Shown one piece after another: positions 35,102 to 50,300 of a stretch of DNA of 64,000 nt. The position numbers and the translations under genes were made by a program. The DNA comes from Crotophaga sulcirostris (taxonomy: Eukaryota > Chordata > Aves > Cuculiformes > Crotophagidae), in assembly GCA_013397455.1 (NCBI GenBank), contig VYZB01000924.1, positions 45,774 through 109,773 on the forward strand, given 5' to 3'. Position 1 is the first letter of the stretch. The number at the start of each line of letters is the position of its first letter. Below the pieces are notes generated by a model. The model searched no databases. It was not told the origin of the DNA and worked only from the letters and a program-made list of their open reading frames with translations.

Positions 35102-35781
35102 TGTTCTGGTTTGAGCTAAAGTAGAATCAGTTTCTGACTTCAGCTAAGTCTTGTCTAAGTAATTTGTTTCTCAGACAGCGATTCTGTCTCTAGCAGTGAT
35201 AACACAGGGCACTGATACGCAGAAAGGCCATTGCTTACACTTATTCCTATAGAAACCAAGGCTATCCTTGAGCTGGTGGAGCTATAAGTCAAAGAGACAA
35301 AGAAGGGTCACACCTTGTAGGAAGGATTAGACAGGAGAGGTGACCCCAAACTGACCAAGGGAGGATTCCATCCCAAATGTGTCATACTTGGGATAAACCT
35401 GAGGGATCACGAGGGCCACACTCCCTTCTTCGATGGCCAGTGTCCAGGGAGGTCTGTCTGTTTGCTTCTGATCCTGATCCGAGTGTTCCAGAATGCAGTT
35501 TTTGAGTCCAGTTCCCTCCTGCCACTGACCCTTCCACGTGCCTGCTCTACAGCATTTCTGGTGATGTAGTCATTGAGGGGCGGAGGGGTGCAATTTCGTA
35601 TATTTGTATATATTCTATTTTCTTATTAATAATATTTTCTTCATTATTTCATTAAAGCTGTTTTAGTTTTCAACCCACAAGCCTTTTTCCTCTCATTTTC
35701 CTTTTCCAGGGGGGCGAATGGGATTGACAACTGCTTGGTTTTAGCTGTCAAATTGGGCTAGGCTGGGGCTAAACCATGACA
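35102..35781 (+). mobile_element. Solo LTR of an avian endogenous retrovirus
   Basis: The element is about 680 bases. It starts TGTTCTGGTTT and ends AAACCATGACA, an imperfect inverted pair beginning TG and ending CA. An ATTAAA near 35651 is followed by a pyrimidine-rich U5-like end, as in common bird LTRs ending in '..ctggggctaaaccatgaca'. No viral genes flank it. Flanking bases (..aagag / agaag..) do not form a perfect target duplication, so the edges may have decayed. The family name cannot be given from sight. Confidence 0.8.
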
Positions 35782-37944
35782 AGAAGCTAAAACTCACCCA
35801 TACCATGTAAAATCAAAGATGTGTGTGCAACTGTAAATAAAAAACTGCAGCTTCAGAAGGTTTCTGTCCTTAGGGTATTTTACACCAAAAAGATGTCTGC
35901 TTTTCAGATTAGTTTCATGATTCCTCCTTGCATTTTTCAAATGTACAAATTAAATGAGGATTGCTTTCCCTCCCGCTCCAAGGGGCACAAATGCAGCAGG
36001 AAGGGTGCCAGATGCTTGGCAGGGTTTTGTCTTCCTAAACTGACCTTTAAATGTGCTTCTAAAAGTAAAATAATACAAAAGATTAAGCAAAAGGCAGCTC
36101 AGTGGTAAAGATCACCCATAAACTTGTCTTTACTTTTACTGATGTAAATATATTTTGAATAAAAGTCTAAGTGCAACAATTACCATTACTCATGCCATGC
36201 AGTGCAGCAGTTGGAGTTTAAGCATTTCCAGCTGTTGAAAAGCCATGCTGTGTAACTGTTGCCGTTTCCAAGCTCTGGCTGATCTAACACTCTCCACCAG
36301 TTTGCATGACAGCAAGTTCCCTTTCAGTTCAGTGGAGTGACAAAGTCGTAAAGTATGATTTAAAAATACTCCCCCTGCAAACACCAAAACTTACCATTTT
36401 CAAAGGCTGCACAGAACTGACTAATTTCTAATAAAAACAGATGATTTTTTTTTACACACATGCAGGCACTGAAGTTAAATGCTTCCATTTACTGAAGCCA
36501 GATCTTAATAACCAGTTTGGTTTTAGAAGTGCACTTGGAGAGTCTTGCAGAGAAAGTGACTGTAGGCCAAAGACAAGCACCTCCATGAAAGAGCAGCATG
36601 GGCCAGGGTGCTGCAAATCACCTGGTGAGAGAACACAGAACATGTTGCAGAAAAAAACCAGAAGTGTTTCTGTCCATGCACTTCTGCTACGGGCATTTGC
36701 GGCACAAGGCTGCGTGCTGGTATCCCACCTGCGCTGGGTACCAGCCCTGCAAACATACAGGCATCCCAGCTCACTGTGTTTGACTTAAGTCAAGGGGTTA
36801 CGGCACATGGGAAAGGTCTGTGATGAGGCCCAAATGCTGCAGATGTAATTCACGTTTCATCTAAAGGGAGCCTGAGGAACCAAGGCCAACTGAAAAAAAC
36901 TTTCAGCTGTTACATCCGAACAGAATCAGCCCCTGACTTGTAGAAGTTGAAATGCTCCATGATCAAGGCCTGCCTTGTCAGTGGGAAGATGTGCTCTGGA
37001 TTTATTGCAACTCAGTGTGCTGGGCCAAGCAAAGTAGTCAGGCCAACAGAGCTGGGAAGTTAGGATGAGTAGTTCTGAAAGAGGAAGGATTAAATTCCCT
37101 TTCTGTGCTGTTTCCGTTTCTTGGTGCCTGTCAAACGTGGCCATCTATGGAAACAACAACGACACATCCTGTGCAGTTTGGTCATAAGCACTGTGTATTG
37201 ATCACTGCGCTGAGCTGTGATTAAAAGTAATGGAAACGTTCACTACAACATTTTCCGGCCGTAACTGTGAATACTCTGAAGTTGTTTACTGCTACAATAG
37301 GAGAGATGCAGTGACCCAACAGTGGCAACATCTTTTGTGTGTTTGGTCCCTTGTTCCCACTCACACGAATAACGGGATGCAATCTGAGCACTGCTTGTCA
37401 AAATCCACCATTTCCATAGTTGTTTTCTCTCTGCCACGTTGCGTTAGTGGGTAGGTAGTGAACCAGGGTGATCGGAGTTCCTCAAGGCATCCTAGCCTAA
37501 CAAATACTTTGCAAGAGAAAGGCCATAGTAACTTCCCAGCATTTGGAACAGGCCAGCTCCCAATGTGCTCAGAAGGTGAGGGCTGGTGAATACAGCAGGT
37601 ACACCAACTGCAGGGAAAGCTAGGGACATAAATGGGTTAAAAAATGGGGAAAAGTACATGGAGAAGGGCAAAATGTACATACCTAGATTCTGTATGTTCA
37701 GCTAACAATGTCTGTCTTGATGGAGAAGTCTCTTCTTCTCTGCTGCTTACATTCTTAGCTTGGTGGTTTGGTTGTCAGAGGTCCCTAGCAATGGATTACT
37801 CTGTTCTAATAAGATTTGGTCTGCTCTAAAAAAAAGCAGCCTTGCAAACATCATGGCTATTTCCATGCCTTCGCAGTTGCCATAAGTTCCTTTTTTTGGA
37901 CTCACCAATGCACACCACAACCAGGCAGTATTTTACAGTGGGTC
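35782..37944. other. Intergenic, FAHD1-MEIOB convergent side
   Basis: No coding exon, RNA gene or clear repeat was recognised in this stretch on either strand. Short open frames have no resemblance to known proteins. Confidence 0.6.
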
Positions 37945-37950
37945 TTTATT
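37945..37950 (-). terminator. MEIOB: MEIOB polyadenylation signal
   Basis: TTTATT on the + strand (AATAAA on the - strand) lies about 353 bases beyond the MEIOB stop, giving a short 3' UTR. Confidence 0.75.
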
Positions 37951-38302
37951 TTTGGAACTAACACAGCAATAGGATGAAATTAGCAAGGCAGTTACAAACA
38001 CAGCTCAACAAATCTGTCCTGTACTGTTTGTTGTTTCTGAGTTTTTAAAATATGTTCTAAACAGAGTGAAGAAAGCTTCTGTCCCCCTTGTAAGGGGGTA
38101 GAACCAGCTTTGCTGAAACTTATTTTAAAGCACAACCACCTGAGATCAACACAGAAGCCCACTTAAAGGATTAGTAATGCATATTCTTTCCTTACCATCA
38201 GAACACACTTAGTAAAATACAATGACAACAGTTCTACCTCTAATAATACAATGAAGAAACAGCCTTTTCCCTAGGTGTCCTCAAGCTATGTAGTGTAATC
38301 TC

Positions 38303-41300
38303 TTATTGCCAGTCTCTTTTTCCTGACAGATTCTGACTGGCCTCTATGGGGTCTGCCAATTTGCACGAAAGAACATTCACTTTCAGTCCAGTTCTCCAGC
38401 TGGGCGACAGAGTAACCTGTAAAAATAATTAAGGAACTTTGTTTTTACTGCTATAGGACTTTGAAATATATTGTTTTCAAATATCACATAGCATGTTTAA
38501 TTGACAGATTTGGTTATAGATACTTTGCATTATTTTATACATGAATACATACATTTTATGCTGTGTACCTGTCACTGCTGAAGTAAAACACTTCCATTTT
38601 CACGAAAAATGGAGGCAGAGGGTGGGGGAGATATGGGAATAAGAACAGTTTTGCTACAAAGGGCAAGTTTGAAGAACGGAGTCAGTATAGATTTGTCCTA
38701 GAACAGGCAGTTTTGTGAAAAAGGAATCCAGTCTAGTATAGAGCATACAGTTTAAAAAGTAAAGAATATAGCAAGGAATAGCAGATCTTTCAGCAGTTTC
38801 TCCAGGGGTGTGAATCTAGTATTGCCGTTGCTTTAAGGAGAATTGCAGATTTTAGACATACCTAATCATGTTATTTCCAAAAATACAGGTAACAAATACA
38901 CTTAGGTAACCCCATACGATCTATTTCATATACTGACTGGGCCTTACTGCTTCAAACTGGCAGTGTTAACTTTATTCATTAGAAGCCTACAGCTGTGGAA
39001 GTCGGTGACTGAGTGAATCATGCGTACAGGCTTTTGAAATATCAGCTCCATCAGTATTGGTTAAGAACAGTTCGTGTCTTTCACAGTTTGTCTGAGAGAG
39101 GCCTGCACATATCTGATCCTGCAGGGACATCCCCAGTGTTGAAATTATGACAAAGACTATTCACTTGGAATATTCAGAATATGTACAAAAACCAGTCCTT
39201 ATTTTTAAAAGTTCAGCAGAATGGAATCCCTCAGTACTAAATATACTGCTGGATGGGAACCGGCCACTGCTTTAAATTAGCATTGAATACTAACTTTAAA
39301 GTAAATCTTGCTTCGTTCTAAAAGAAGTTGCCATTTCAGTGCAGTCTTTTTGTCTTCTGTTAGAGAGAGGAATTCCTGGACCTGTAAATAACAGCACATT
39401 CCAGAACACTGCTTCAGCACCTAGTTACAAGAAGATCTCCACGACAAAATGATGACTGAAAGACCATATTACACATTTTTATAAATTTCTAAGCTATATT
39501 TTCTATTTTAACATAGTATTTGGTGTGACATGTGAGCCAAGAGAGAGAGATTAATCAGAACAAATCGCAGAGTGTTTGAGAATCAAAGTTAGGGAATTCC
39601 AACGATGTTGTCAGAAAAGTGTGAATTAATTCAAATACAGCGATATTCCCAACAGGGTATTCTCTCTTATGTGTAACATATTTCTTCTTATGAGCAGCTA
39701 CTGACTTCTAACTTCTGACTTGTTAAAAAGCCATATGTGTGTATATCCATATGGACACGCAATTTTAACTGGTATACACACAGACAAAGAATATTTACAC
39801 ATATTTTTAATTTTCATCAGGCTCCACAGCTCAGATCAAATAAGAACCACTGAATTCATTTCCACTTACGGTGCAGCCTAGTGTTTCCTCAGCTACACAG
39901 TCAGACAGGTAACAAGAATAGAGAGTGCCTGTATGATCCGTCAGATCAACAAGTATGTCAAAGCTTGCAAAAGTTGACTTTGAATCTGGAGAGATGTCAC
40001 TACAGAAAGTGCATGAGTTTGACATTTCATTCACCACAAAACGGCATATTGAGCTGAAACATAAGATGATAATTAATGCATATGTGCAATTCCTCCTTGT
40101 TTGAAACTATTTTTTAGACTGAGATTTCCCAAGATACTTTTCCTCTTTAAAAAATTCTTCATCTTCTAAACTCTTAAGTTTAGTTAAGACAAAATGGTCT
40201 CTTTCTTCTCTCCTTTATGAGAGAGAAAGCAAGTACTTCATAAAGCCAACTTCTCTTCCTTGCTACCTCTGGAAGTCTACAAAGCAGAAATCACATGGCA
40301 TCCTCCAAAGGAGTTGTATTTCTTGTCCAGAACTTGACTAAAACATTGTTCTATCTAAGTTGGGTCAGGGGAAGAAGGATAAGCACTTTTTAATACAAAT
40401 TTAAAAGAGGCAGTTGCCTACCATCTGTTGCGAATAACTTTTGATGGATTATCATCGATGTCCAGTGTAGAAATGTAGCCATAAATAATGCCATAGACTG
40501 GGTCAAGTTTCCCATCACTCTGTAAAGCTTTTTCCTTCAGCTGTTCCACATTATAAATGTCAACTATAGTCTCCACTGAAAGTTTAAAAGACATGTTAAG
40601 TGTATCTGAGAGAAACAACACTGAAGAGCAGCAACAAAAAGAATCTTAAGGTAATAAAAAGGAAAGGATTTGACCTAAAGCACCAGAAAAGCCCCATATG
40701 CCTTCCTTTTGAAGCAGGCTTATCATTTGAGGACAAAAAAATAAAACAAAAGGGAAGTCAAATCAGGAAAATATCTAATACTTAATGCTTGTATCCCTGA
40801 AAATTAGTTTTTGACAGAAATTTCCCTCTCCATTTTTTGTACTTATTGTCACTATTAGGGACAGCAGCCTAAACTGTAAGTGCCCAGCCAGGCCATGCCT
40901 TAGTTTTGTTTCTGTGAATACACAGAGCAAGAACTCAACATTCAGCTGCACTGTTAAACTACACTGTACACTTAAACAAAACGGAAGCGTTTGGAGCCAT
41001 GCTTACAGTTAATGGATTCTTTTGACTGCTCCTCCATTTTATCTTGCAAAGCTCTGGATTGTACACTCTCCTTTATGAAGCTGAGGAGAATATTTGCTTC
41101 TGCTGTTTCTTGAAAATGTATGTTTTAAAGATATATTAGTCTGTGTAGCATGTAAAAATAACAGCATTGTTGTATTTTCCAACTTTTTATTCTGCTAGCA
41201 CCAACACATTGTCTCTTGGAATTAGCCAAGACATGTTTTTCTCTTTTTTTGCTTTAACTGTTAGTCCTATGAGGAATGTAAGAAGGCTACTTAGGTAAAA

Positions 41301-44300
41301 TTAAAAAAAAAATAAAATAAAAAAAAGGGATAAAAGATTGGGAGCCAAAACCATTGGTCACATAACAGACAAGAGGCAGGTAAGCAGGCAGAAGAAATCA
41401 GACCTCCAACAGATTCCTTCATACATTCTAGTCTATAATGATTGTTAATACCAAAGCAATACTTCCACAGGTCTTACCTGGATTGGTTGTAATGATGGTT
41501 TTTGATATCACAGTTGCAGACATACAGTTCCTGAATTTGTCAAAATTTATTCTCACATCTGCTGCAAATATCACTGTGCACAGAAAACCCACAGCTGTTA
41601 CTGTAGAATAAGCATCACATTAAGAACTACTATAGAAACATGAAAAACAGTCTATTATACCTGTTTCTCGCGGGATCCAACTCTGTGCAAGCTGGATAGA
41701 TTCATTATCCCAACTAAATTAAAAAAAAATTAATGTATCAAAACTTTTCTGAACCAGAACCCAAACTGTTCAGTAGAGAACTACTAAATAATACAGTTAT
41801 AATTAAATTGGTCAAAGGGGAGACAACTGCTTCGTTACATGCACACACAAACAAACTACTCTGTGTATCCAGTCATCTAGTTTGCAGCCAGCCAAGATGC
41901 TTTATGTACGGTCTAATAATTTATCCCATGCCAAATGGGATAAAATAGGGGCTATTAGATGTTCAAAGTGATTCAGTGCAGAATATACTTGGAAAAATAC
42001 TGTGTGTATTTCAGAGCTTTGGCAGAAGTAATTTCCAACTAAAGCAAATCACAGTCAAAATAACTGCATATTGGCTGAACCTTCTCTATGGGAACAAGAT
42101 GATTGCTCACATCACCAGGACAGATGTTCAGCTGGCTTTCCAAGACTGGAATCCTTGTAACTGTGTATGATTAGACTAGGGTGAGGTCAAGTGATATCCC
42201 TCAAAAAGGATAATTTGATGGTTAGGCCCCTTGATAAAATCTCCCACAGCTCCTCCTAGGTCTGGATGGCAAGAATACTGTCAAAGTGGTTTTGTTCTGG
42301 TGTTTTTTACTTAATTGTTTAAGATTTAAGCTATTTACTTTTCATCTAACATTGCTCAGCCACCTCTTCATTCATGGTCTCTGAAATACTGTAATATCTT
42401 CACTACAATGCTGTTGCTCAAGGATTTCCTGAATCTTTGCCTCTACCTACAGCTTCATGAAGCACAAAAGGTGCTATTAGGGTAACCACAGTGCCACCAC
42501 ACAGTCTCTGCTTTGGAGGACTCCTAAGCATGTGGCCCTGTATCCCTACGTACCAGCACTGAAGCAGGAGTATTGGAGCTGCTGCTGCAGATTGACACTA
42601 GTGACAGCTCAAAAGCTGGAAAACTTCACACCGTAGATGCTTATTAGTGTTCGTGTGTGTACATTAACTGCGTTAAACATTACATGGAATGATAATGCGG
42701 TTTCTAGGGCAGAGACAAGAGCCCAATATAATCCTGCTACTCATATCTAAGGAGCAAAGGTCATTTCAACCCGTGGACAGCAAACCCAGTGCAGGGGAAT
42801 ACTCACACCCCCTTGCACATAGATAAGCCACAAGTTTATTGAATAAACCAGGGGCAAAATGCAAAGGTTCCTGTGTAAATAAATCACTGCTTACGTGCAC
42901 AAATGGCATAGACATAGTCATGTTTGTTAAAGGGATACAGGTTGAAAATACAGCCAAAGTGGAATCAAAATGTTTGTGTGCTATTTTAAACATTTAAAAA
43001 CTATTTCAACCCATTTCCATTCCACTTGTTAATTCTGCTTGGCTTTAAAAGTGTAGTGCACTCCTCCTCCGCTCTAGTTTGTGTAATAACCCTGCTGCCT
43101 TTGCAGCTGTTTTTAAATACCATTTCCTGAATTAGTTCTAATTTCCACATTAAAAACCGTAACTATTTGGAACTAATCTTCATTTTGCCATTCATGAGCC
43201 AGCAGTCTGTCAGCAAGGCATAAAACTAGACAATATATATAAGGTACTCTAATGAGTCTCTTTAAGCCCCTGTTCAGCATACATTACTGCCTTATCAGAG
43301 TTTCCACCCAAATAACAATACTTTTAAATTCAAAGTCAGTATTGTAACAGTATGTATTATGGTTAATATCTTTACCTACTCTTGCATTTATTTGTGCATT
43401 TTAGTGAATTAAAAAACATTTTACCATACTATTGGAAAGGACATCTCTGTTTCATCATACAGCTTTACTTCACACCTCTGACCCTTTCTTTTGTCTGAAG
43501 TCATAAAATACTTTGGCTCCCCAACCTTTAAGAAGAAAGAAATGCAGTCACTTTTCCTCCACTAAGTGTTTAGGAGAGTAAAATTGATAATCTAGAAAAC
43601 AGAAGAGTTCAAAAGGGGAAAAAAACATGTCCACCATTAAAAGTAAACCTGTACACCACTAAAAGTTTATCAACAATAATTTTACTTCAAAACAGAGTGA
43701 CATATTTTATTTTCTAATAATTGGTGGTTTAAATATTTGCAAATTATCTACTGCTTGCACATGCGTGATTTCAAACAGACATCTGATGTATTTCCATTCC
43801 CTGAATCTTCCCCTTCACATTGATGAGGATCTCAAGTAGCTGGAATGGTGGTTGTAACTCAGCTGAAGTGACTGACAATCTAAACAGAGAGAAACAGTGA
43901 TTCCTGTCCACTATGAGTCCCAAAATCCGTATCCACACTTAAGTCATTTAAGTTACCCGTGGTACAGCAAAAAACACTGCTCTGTTGTGGCTCCTTAACT
44001 TACTGACATCACAGCTGCAAGCACGTTAAGGATCCTTCCATCGAGGCTTTGTCCGTTGGCAGTGATATCACCCAGTGAATAATAGTCCTGCGGGTCCTTG
44101 ACAGGCAGATGCAGCAGGGAAAGCAGTTTGATGTCCATTTCATAACAGGAAGAAGTTTTGACCACTGAATGATTCTCACTGAGCAATAGTTTGTAGCAAC
44201 TAGACAGTGTGCACAAAACAAATCACATCAATCAACATTTCAGTATATTAACAGTGCAAAATATTAATTTAATTCACATGAGAAAATAACTGCTGATTTA

Positions 44301-47300
44301 TTCCTTTTTTTTTTCCCCTAAAGGTATGGAAAAGTTTGCAATTAATTTGTTCCAAAATTATTTTTTAAAAGTTACATACTTTTCTCTTATGGAAGACTTA
44401 TTATTGTGTACTTCATACTTATTTAGACTTGCAAAGTCAGCATGCATTGCTAGCCATGTGCAATACATATTTGTAAGTCTATCAGCCCTTATCAGTCACT
44501 AAAAATAAAATAAATTGAAATGTTTGTAATGCAGGTAACAGAGGTTTTGGCATCATGATGTAAGACAACACTGCTGTAGTCAGACTGGATTTGGTAAGGT
44601 GCTTTCAAAAGGAACAGCCCAATGACCTCAATAATATTTATAAAGTGCTGTTAGCCAGTGGAAATAAGATATATTCAGTATATTCTGGATAAATATATTT
44701 TACAAATGCTTATGAAATCTATAGATTTAGAGAGTAGCTCTTTTCCTCAGTGAAATTTCTACATGGCATTTGTTCTTTTATTTCTCCCTGCTTAGCTAGA
44801 AAGCAAGTGTGACTACAGCAGCTATGCAATTGCTACAAAGCTTAGAAATTATCAGTCAGCAAGAATGTAAAATTTGAAACTTGCCAATTTTGTGTGCGTA
44901 TATACAATATTCTTATGACTGTGATATGATTAAAAATATGAGAATATGACCACTTAGGAAAGAAACTAGTTAAAGAACAAGTGTATTAGTCTAACATCTA
45001 CGTCTTAGATATCCAAGATAAGTTAAGACATATCTCAATTACGACTTGGAGTGTTTGTTAGTTTCATACACTGGTTCAAATTGTTTAGATTTTGGAGAAT
45101 GCACTGAAAGACAACATGTAAACATTGCATGATGCAAAAGGGATGGCAATGTCTTACCTAATTAAGCAACAAATATTATCACAGCATATTAAAATACCTT
45201 CTACATAAAAACCTGAATGAATTTTGAGAAGGATATACTACCCCTAAGGCAGTGATGGCTGACTAAACATTTGGGCAAAATCAAATCAATTGCAAATTAT
45301 TTTAGTAGACTTTACCCAAAGAATGAAATTTACTCTGTTTGATTACAAAAAGTGTTATTACTTTATGACAGAACTCCAAAGTCCATATGCTGAGAAGTAT
45401 ATTCTCTTTTGGGATTATTTGCCCATACATGGTTGAGCACAGGGAAGAAGGTACAGATACATAAGATGACCAACCCCAAATATCTCTACCAATTGACAAT
45501 TAAAGCAAGCATTAACTTGATCTTTCTGGAAAGAACTACCAGTCTATGCTTTACATTTACCTAGGAGTTACAGGGTTGAATTTTTCTTCCCTTTCTGCAT
45601 CCTTTGACTGAACTAAAGGATTTTCAATTGTAACTAAAATAAAACATTGATAAGTAATGTTAGAAAACTGAATATACATACATATAAAGAGAAATGGCTT
45701 TTTAAAATGGTTGTTTTCAAGGTTAGTATGGAAAAGATACGTCCAGTAAATGCTGCTAAATGTTTTCAGACTGAAAACCCTGTCTTGTCCAGACAGCTCA
45801 CACTGTATCCAAAGTACCACAGGAGTCACTAAAACATTTAATGGAAAGAAAATGACACCAAGTTCTGGTGCATATGCTCTTTGTAGTCACAAGTTTTATC
45901 CAAGTGCTCTGGTCTAGCAACCATGGACCAAGTCTCTCTATTAACTCAACAAGATAAAAAGCACAGCCTGCAAATAAATACAAGATTTTTTTTGTGTTAT
46001 TACAAACAACCATAGTCATATCTGTAATGAAATCTACAGAGCATTTTTCGTAATTTAGAAGAACTGAATATAATGCAAGAATTTAGATCGATTGACTATA
46101 GATAAAGGTTCTGGGTGGCTGAGTTCAGTGGATTTGTATCTAGTCGTTTTGTTGACATATTTACTGGTTTCAAATTTAAATCCTTGAAATCTTATTACTC
46201 TCCTCTTTATAACAGAATTTGTTTCCAATTAAAACTGTTTTCTGAGTCCTTGGAGAAAAATATAGCAAAACCACAAACACAGCACACTGATTTACTGGGA
46301 AAAAACAAACCCATATTCAAACAGAAATATGTTAAGAATAAACTCTGGCTTACCACAATCACCAACTCTAAAGCTTTCTGAAAGCGCTCTAACATACTCT
46401 TCTCTGCCCCAAGAAGTTACATTTATAAAATAAGTTGGTGAATCACGAATAGTAAAGCTGAAAGTGTATCTTTCTGACCCAATGTCTGCAAAAATAAACA
46501 ATACTGTTACAATTCATTAGCACAGCTTGATTTCGGTCTAGAATGTATGTATAAAAAATGTTGTTTGGAGTCTTTCCTAGGTTTTGTCAGGAGTTGACCC
46601 CTGCAATCTGGTGAGTACCACTAGAGGCCAGCAGACTGTTCAGTAAACACCAGTGGTCGTGAACCGCACAGCTAGAACTTCCAACGTGGTTGTCTTGTGC
46701 CATCCTGCGCGGACCACTTGACTTTGTGAGGCCCAATGTGAGAGAAGTGAGAACTGCACGATGCTACATTTAGAGCACCGATAAACACGAGCAGCGCTAA
46801 TGCATGAAACAGCGCTATGGGCGTGTCCATACTAGGCCAAATTTTGCAGGGGGTAGGCTGTCTGTAGACAGCTGTGCCCATGAACGAGACCACCATGGTG
46901 GCAGGCAAGGCCACAGATCAAAGGCACTGTCACTGCCCAGATAGTTCCAAGGGGTTTGACTGCTTAAAGCAAAGTGTTTCCAGCTCTGTGGAAAGTTCGT
47001 GGTCAAGATGGTATTGGACTCGGAAACACTGAGCTCCCTTTTCTCCTTCAGCTAACTAACAAAGTTTTCTAGAGATCATACAGCATTGTGCAATATGTGA
47101 TTTTTAAACAATCTGCACATAGTAAGCACAAACTGACTGAAGTTCCATGGAGGCATAAATAGGAACACCACATTTTCAGACCATATAGAACTATTTCTGG
47201 TGATGATGATGACTTCCTTCTAAAAATCCCCCACTAGAGCAGCTCAGCATGATGACAACACCAACAACACAGTTGAGCTCTTCACACAGAGCTGGAACTG

Positions 47301-50300
47301 CTCCCTGGGACTGGAGATGCTTCCTAACAGTGTCCCTGTCATCCCTAGACTGTAGATATATTACTTCAATTTCCGAATAATGCAATATTAACAACACATT
47401 GTTCCCATTTTTTTCTCCAGGAATATAAGATAAGAGAAAACTGATGCCACTCAGACCAGAAATTACTTGTTTCACACCTCTAGACATCTCCTTAACATTC
47501 CTGTTCTAGGAGAGAATGGCTATGGAGGGACCAGTTCAGTTCCAGCAGAATTTGTATGACCTGCTTCAGGCCCTGAAACGTTTTCCTGAGGGAGGTTTTC
47601 CAAACAGATTCTAATTGATAAGGTAGTTTTAGTCAAACTAATGCAAGCTCTTTCATCTTTGTTCTCAAACATACACAAGTAGTTTTGCACATTTGTATTC
47701 TATACATTTTACATTAAGAAGTCTCTTTATCATTTAGATATTGATTTCAGTCATAGATGCTAATTTATACCATATAAGAAAACAAAGTAAAAGTAGTTAA
47801 AAGGGATTGTACTTTTTCTGTCTGGGAAGCTTCTGACATCTGTTTTCCCAATAACCACACCGATTACATTCTGAAAAATAAAAAGATTATAGAATACAAG
47901 TATTAAACACAGATGCAAATGATGAATTAGATTTCCTGGACTTGTACTGTACTGATGATAATAAACATATTTTTGACTGGTAGTCATTTTAATCTATTTA
48001 TTCCACAGTGCCGCACAAACTAAGGACTAAAACATAAACATACAATTTTACTTTAAGAAAAAGAATGACTAATAAAATATTAAAAGAGATACATCTGTTT
48101 CTGTTTGTAAAGACAATGGGAGGACAAAAGTTCACCCAAAGCATTCAGAATTTTGGCTGCTCTACAGCCGTCTCTCCTCAGGTAGGCAGCAATGTTGTTA
48201 TTTCACACTCTCTGTACAGGATCTCCTTCAATGGACCATGAAAGGTCTGGACAGGATTTATTTTACAGTTAAGCATCCCAGGTTTCCCCTGCTGTCAGCA
48301 CCGAGATACACACATGTACATCCACAGGGCAGGCCGTTTATCCTATCCTCATCCAAGCAACCTAAATTTCTACAGGTACCTCTGACTATAAAGACTGTGA
48401 ACCTTTTCGATGATTCAAACAAAAATCAATCTTATTCTGCTTTGCTGAAGCTGTATTTATGAAGTAAGAGCACCCCAGTCTAAATTGTCAAACTGAACTA
48501 CTAGGAGCAAACATCCATAGGAAGAATGATACTGCGTGGTGGGATTTTTATAAAAAAGGCCCACCTCAGTGTAAGAGGAGAGTATTGCAGTGTTAATCTG
48601 GGAATTTTAAAGGCAAGGAATGTAAGTCAGTATGGTAACAAGGACTGGAAGGAGAGACTGACATTGCAGTAGCACAAGGGTACTTCAGAACATGATGCAC
48701 GACACCTCTCTTCCACTTCACAGGTGCCCTTACTTGCAGTACTGCCTGGCTTTCTCTTTCAAGCCAGGGAACCACAAAGGGCAAGCAAGGGGCAGTGTAA
48801 CCATGTAAAAATCCACACAGGTGGAATTTTGCATCTATCCACAATGCTACCTGAAGGATTTCACTGTAACAGTATTGACGTATACTCAGAAAGTAGCCTT
48901 CGTGTTCCCAGTTTGCTTTGAATCACTAGATGGAGCAAGGTAACTGTCTTATCCTGCAGTGGTGGAAACAAACTCGTTAAGAGGATGTGTGTGTACAGCA
49001 GCGCAATATCCTAGCTCTTTCAATCTTTTTGACAGAATACTTTCTATCTGTCCGCAACATGTAGTGATTTAGATTAGGGTTTTAGTTTTCTATTTTTGGT
49101 TTTATTTCTTAAAAAAAAAAATCCCACATTTCAATTAAATCTGAGTGCAACACACCCTGTGTCTCACCACCAGCCAAAAAAGCTGACATTTAGGATGGCT
49201 CTTCACAGGAACTAAGCTGATGTAAATCTGCAGTTTCCAAAAGAGACCTCCCCATCCCTGCTGCGATTATATTCATCTCTCTCACATTAGCACTAAGCCT
49301 GCACAGCAAGTGGCAGAAGGAAGTGACCTGGCTGGAAACTATTTTGGGGGGGATGGGGAGAAAAAGGGTAGAAAAACTTCCAGAGATCATTTCCTTGATC
49401 AGTTTATTGTGCAACTACACAAGTAGTGGTTTCACCAGAGGAGAGGGAGCGGAACGGGCGTGCAAGGAGGAAGCGGGCCATGCTGCCTTTTTTGGTAGAG
49501 CATTGCTTAAGGCCACTCAACCAAATCATGAGACTGCAGCATTAATACATTGCAAGTTCCTTAGGCTTTGATCTGTTTCATTTTTACAAAATAAACCGCA
49601 ACTTAAAAAAAACATGACTGAGTGTTGTGTGCTCAACTGTTTTAACCTCCTAAATACATACCAATCGTTCTGTCGTGAGATACTAGTGAACTGCTTTTTA
49701 TAAAAGTACTTTGGCTATATGTTGCTAATTGCAATGCTCAAGGTTAGTTATCTTTAAGTTCTTTAAGTTTACTCTTTGGTTCATCCCACACAAGCAAAAT
49801 TTAATTCATAAACTGACAACACAAAACCTGCTTTTCGTTCTAAAGAAACAGAAGACATCCTATCTCACCTGTAACTGCGAGATATTTAACCGTTTAAAGC
49901 ACCATTCAATGAGAGTTTTGTTTGAATAACTCAGGACTATGTTATTTAGCTCAGTGCAACCGAGCACACAAGTAAAGACTGCAGGATTGGGTCTTATGTT
50001 CATAGCTTACAGTGAAAGACTATTGTAGGTTACAGATGTATTCTGACTGCATAATGCTGACTCTGTACATGTCTTTACTAATTCCACATTCATTTAAAAC
50101 ATTACAAAGAAGCCTCTGATACTTTCAGACATTGAATTGTCCAGTCAATATCTGTAGTTGCGGTATCCACGTACTATGGACAACAGCATCAATTTTCATT
50201 TTGCTGGTTTATACACAAAGAAGGTAAGGTACTTCATATCTAACAATTACACTAATGCTATTAGTATCTAAATACACGCCAATTACATAATTTTGCAGTA

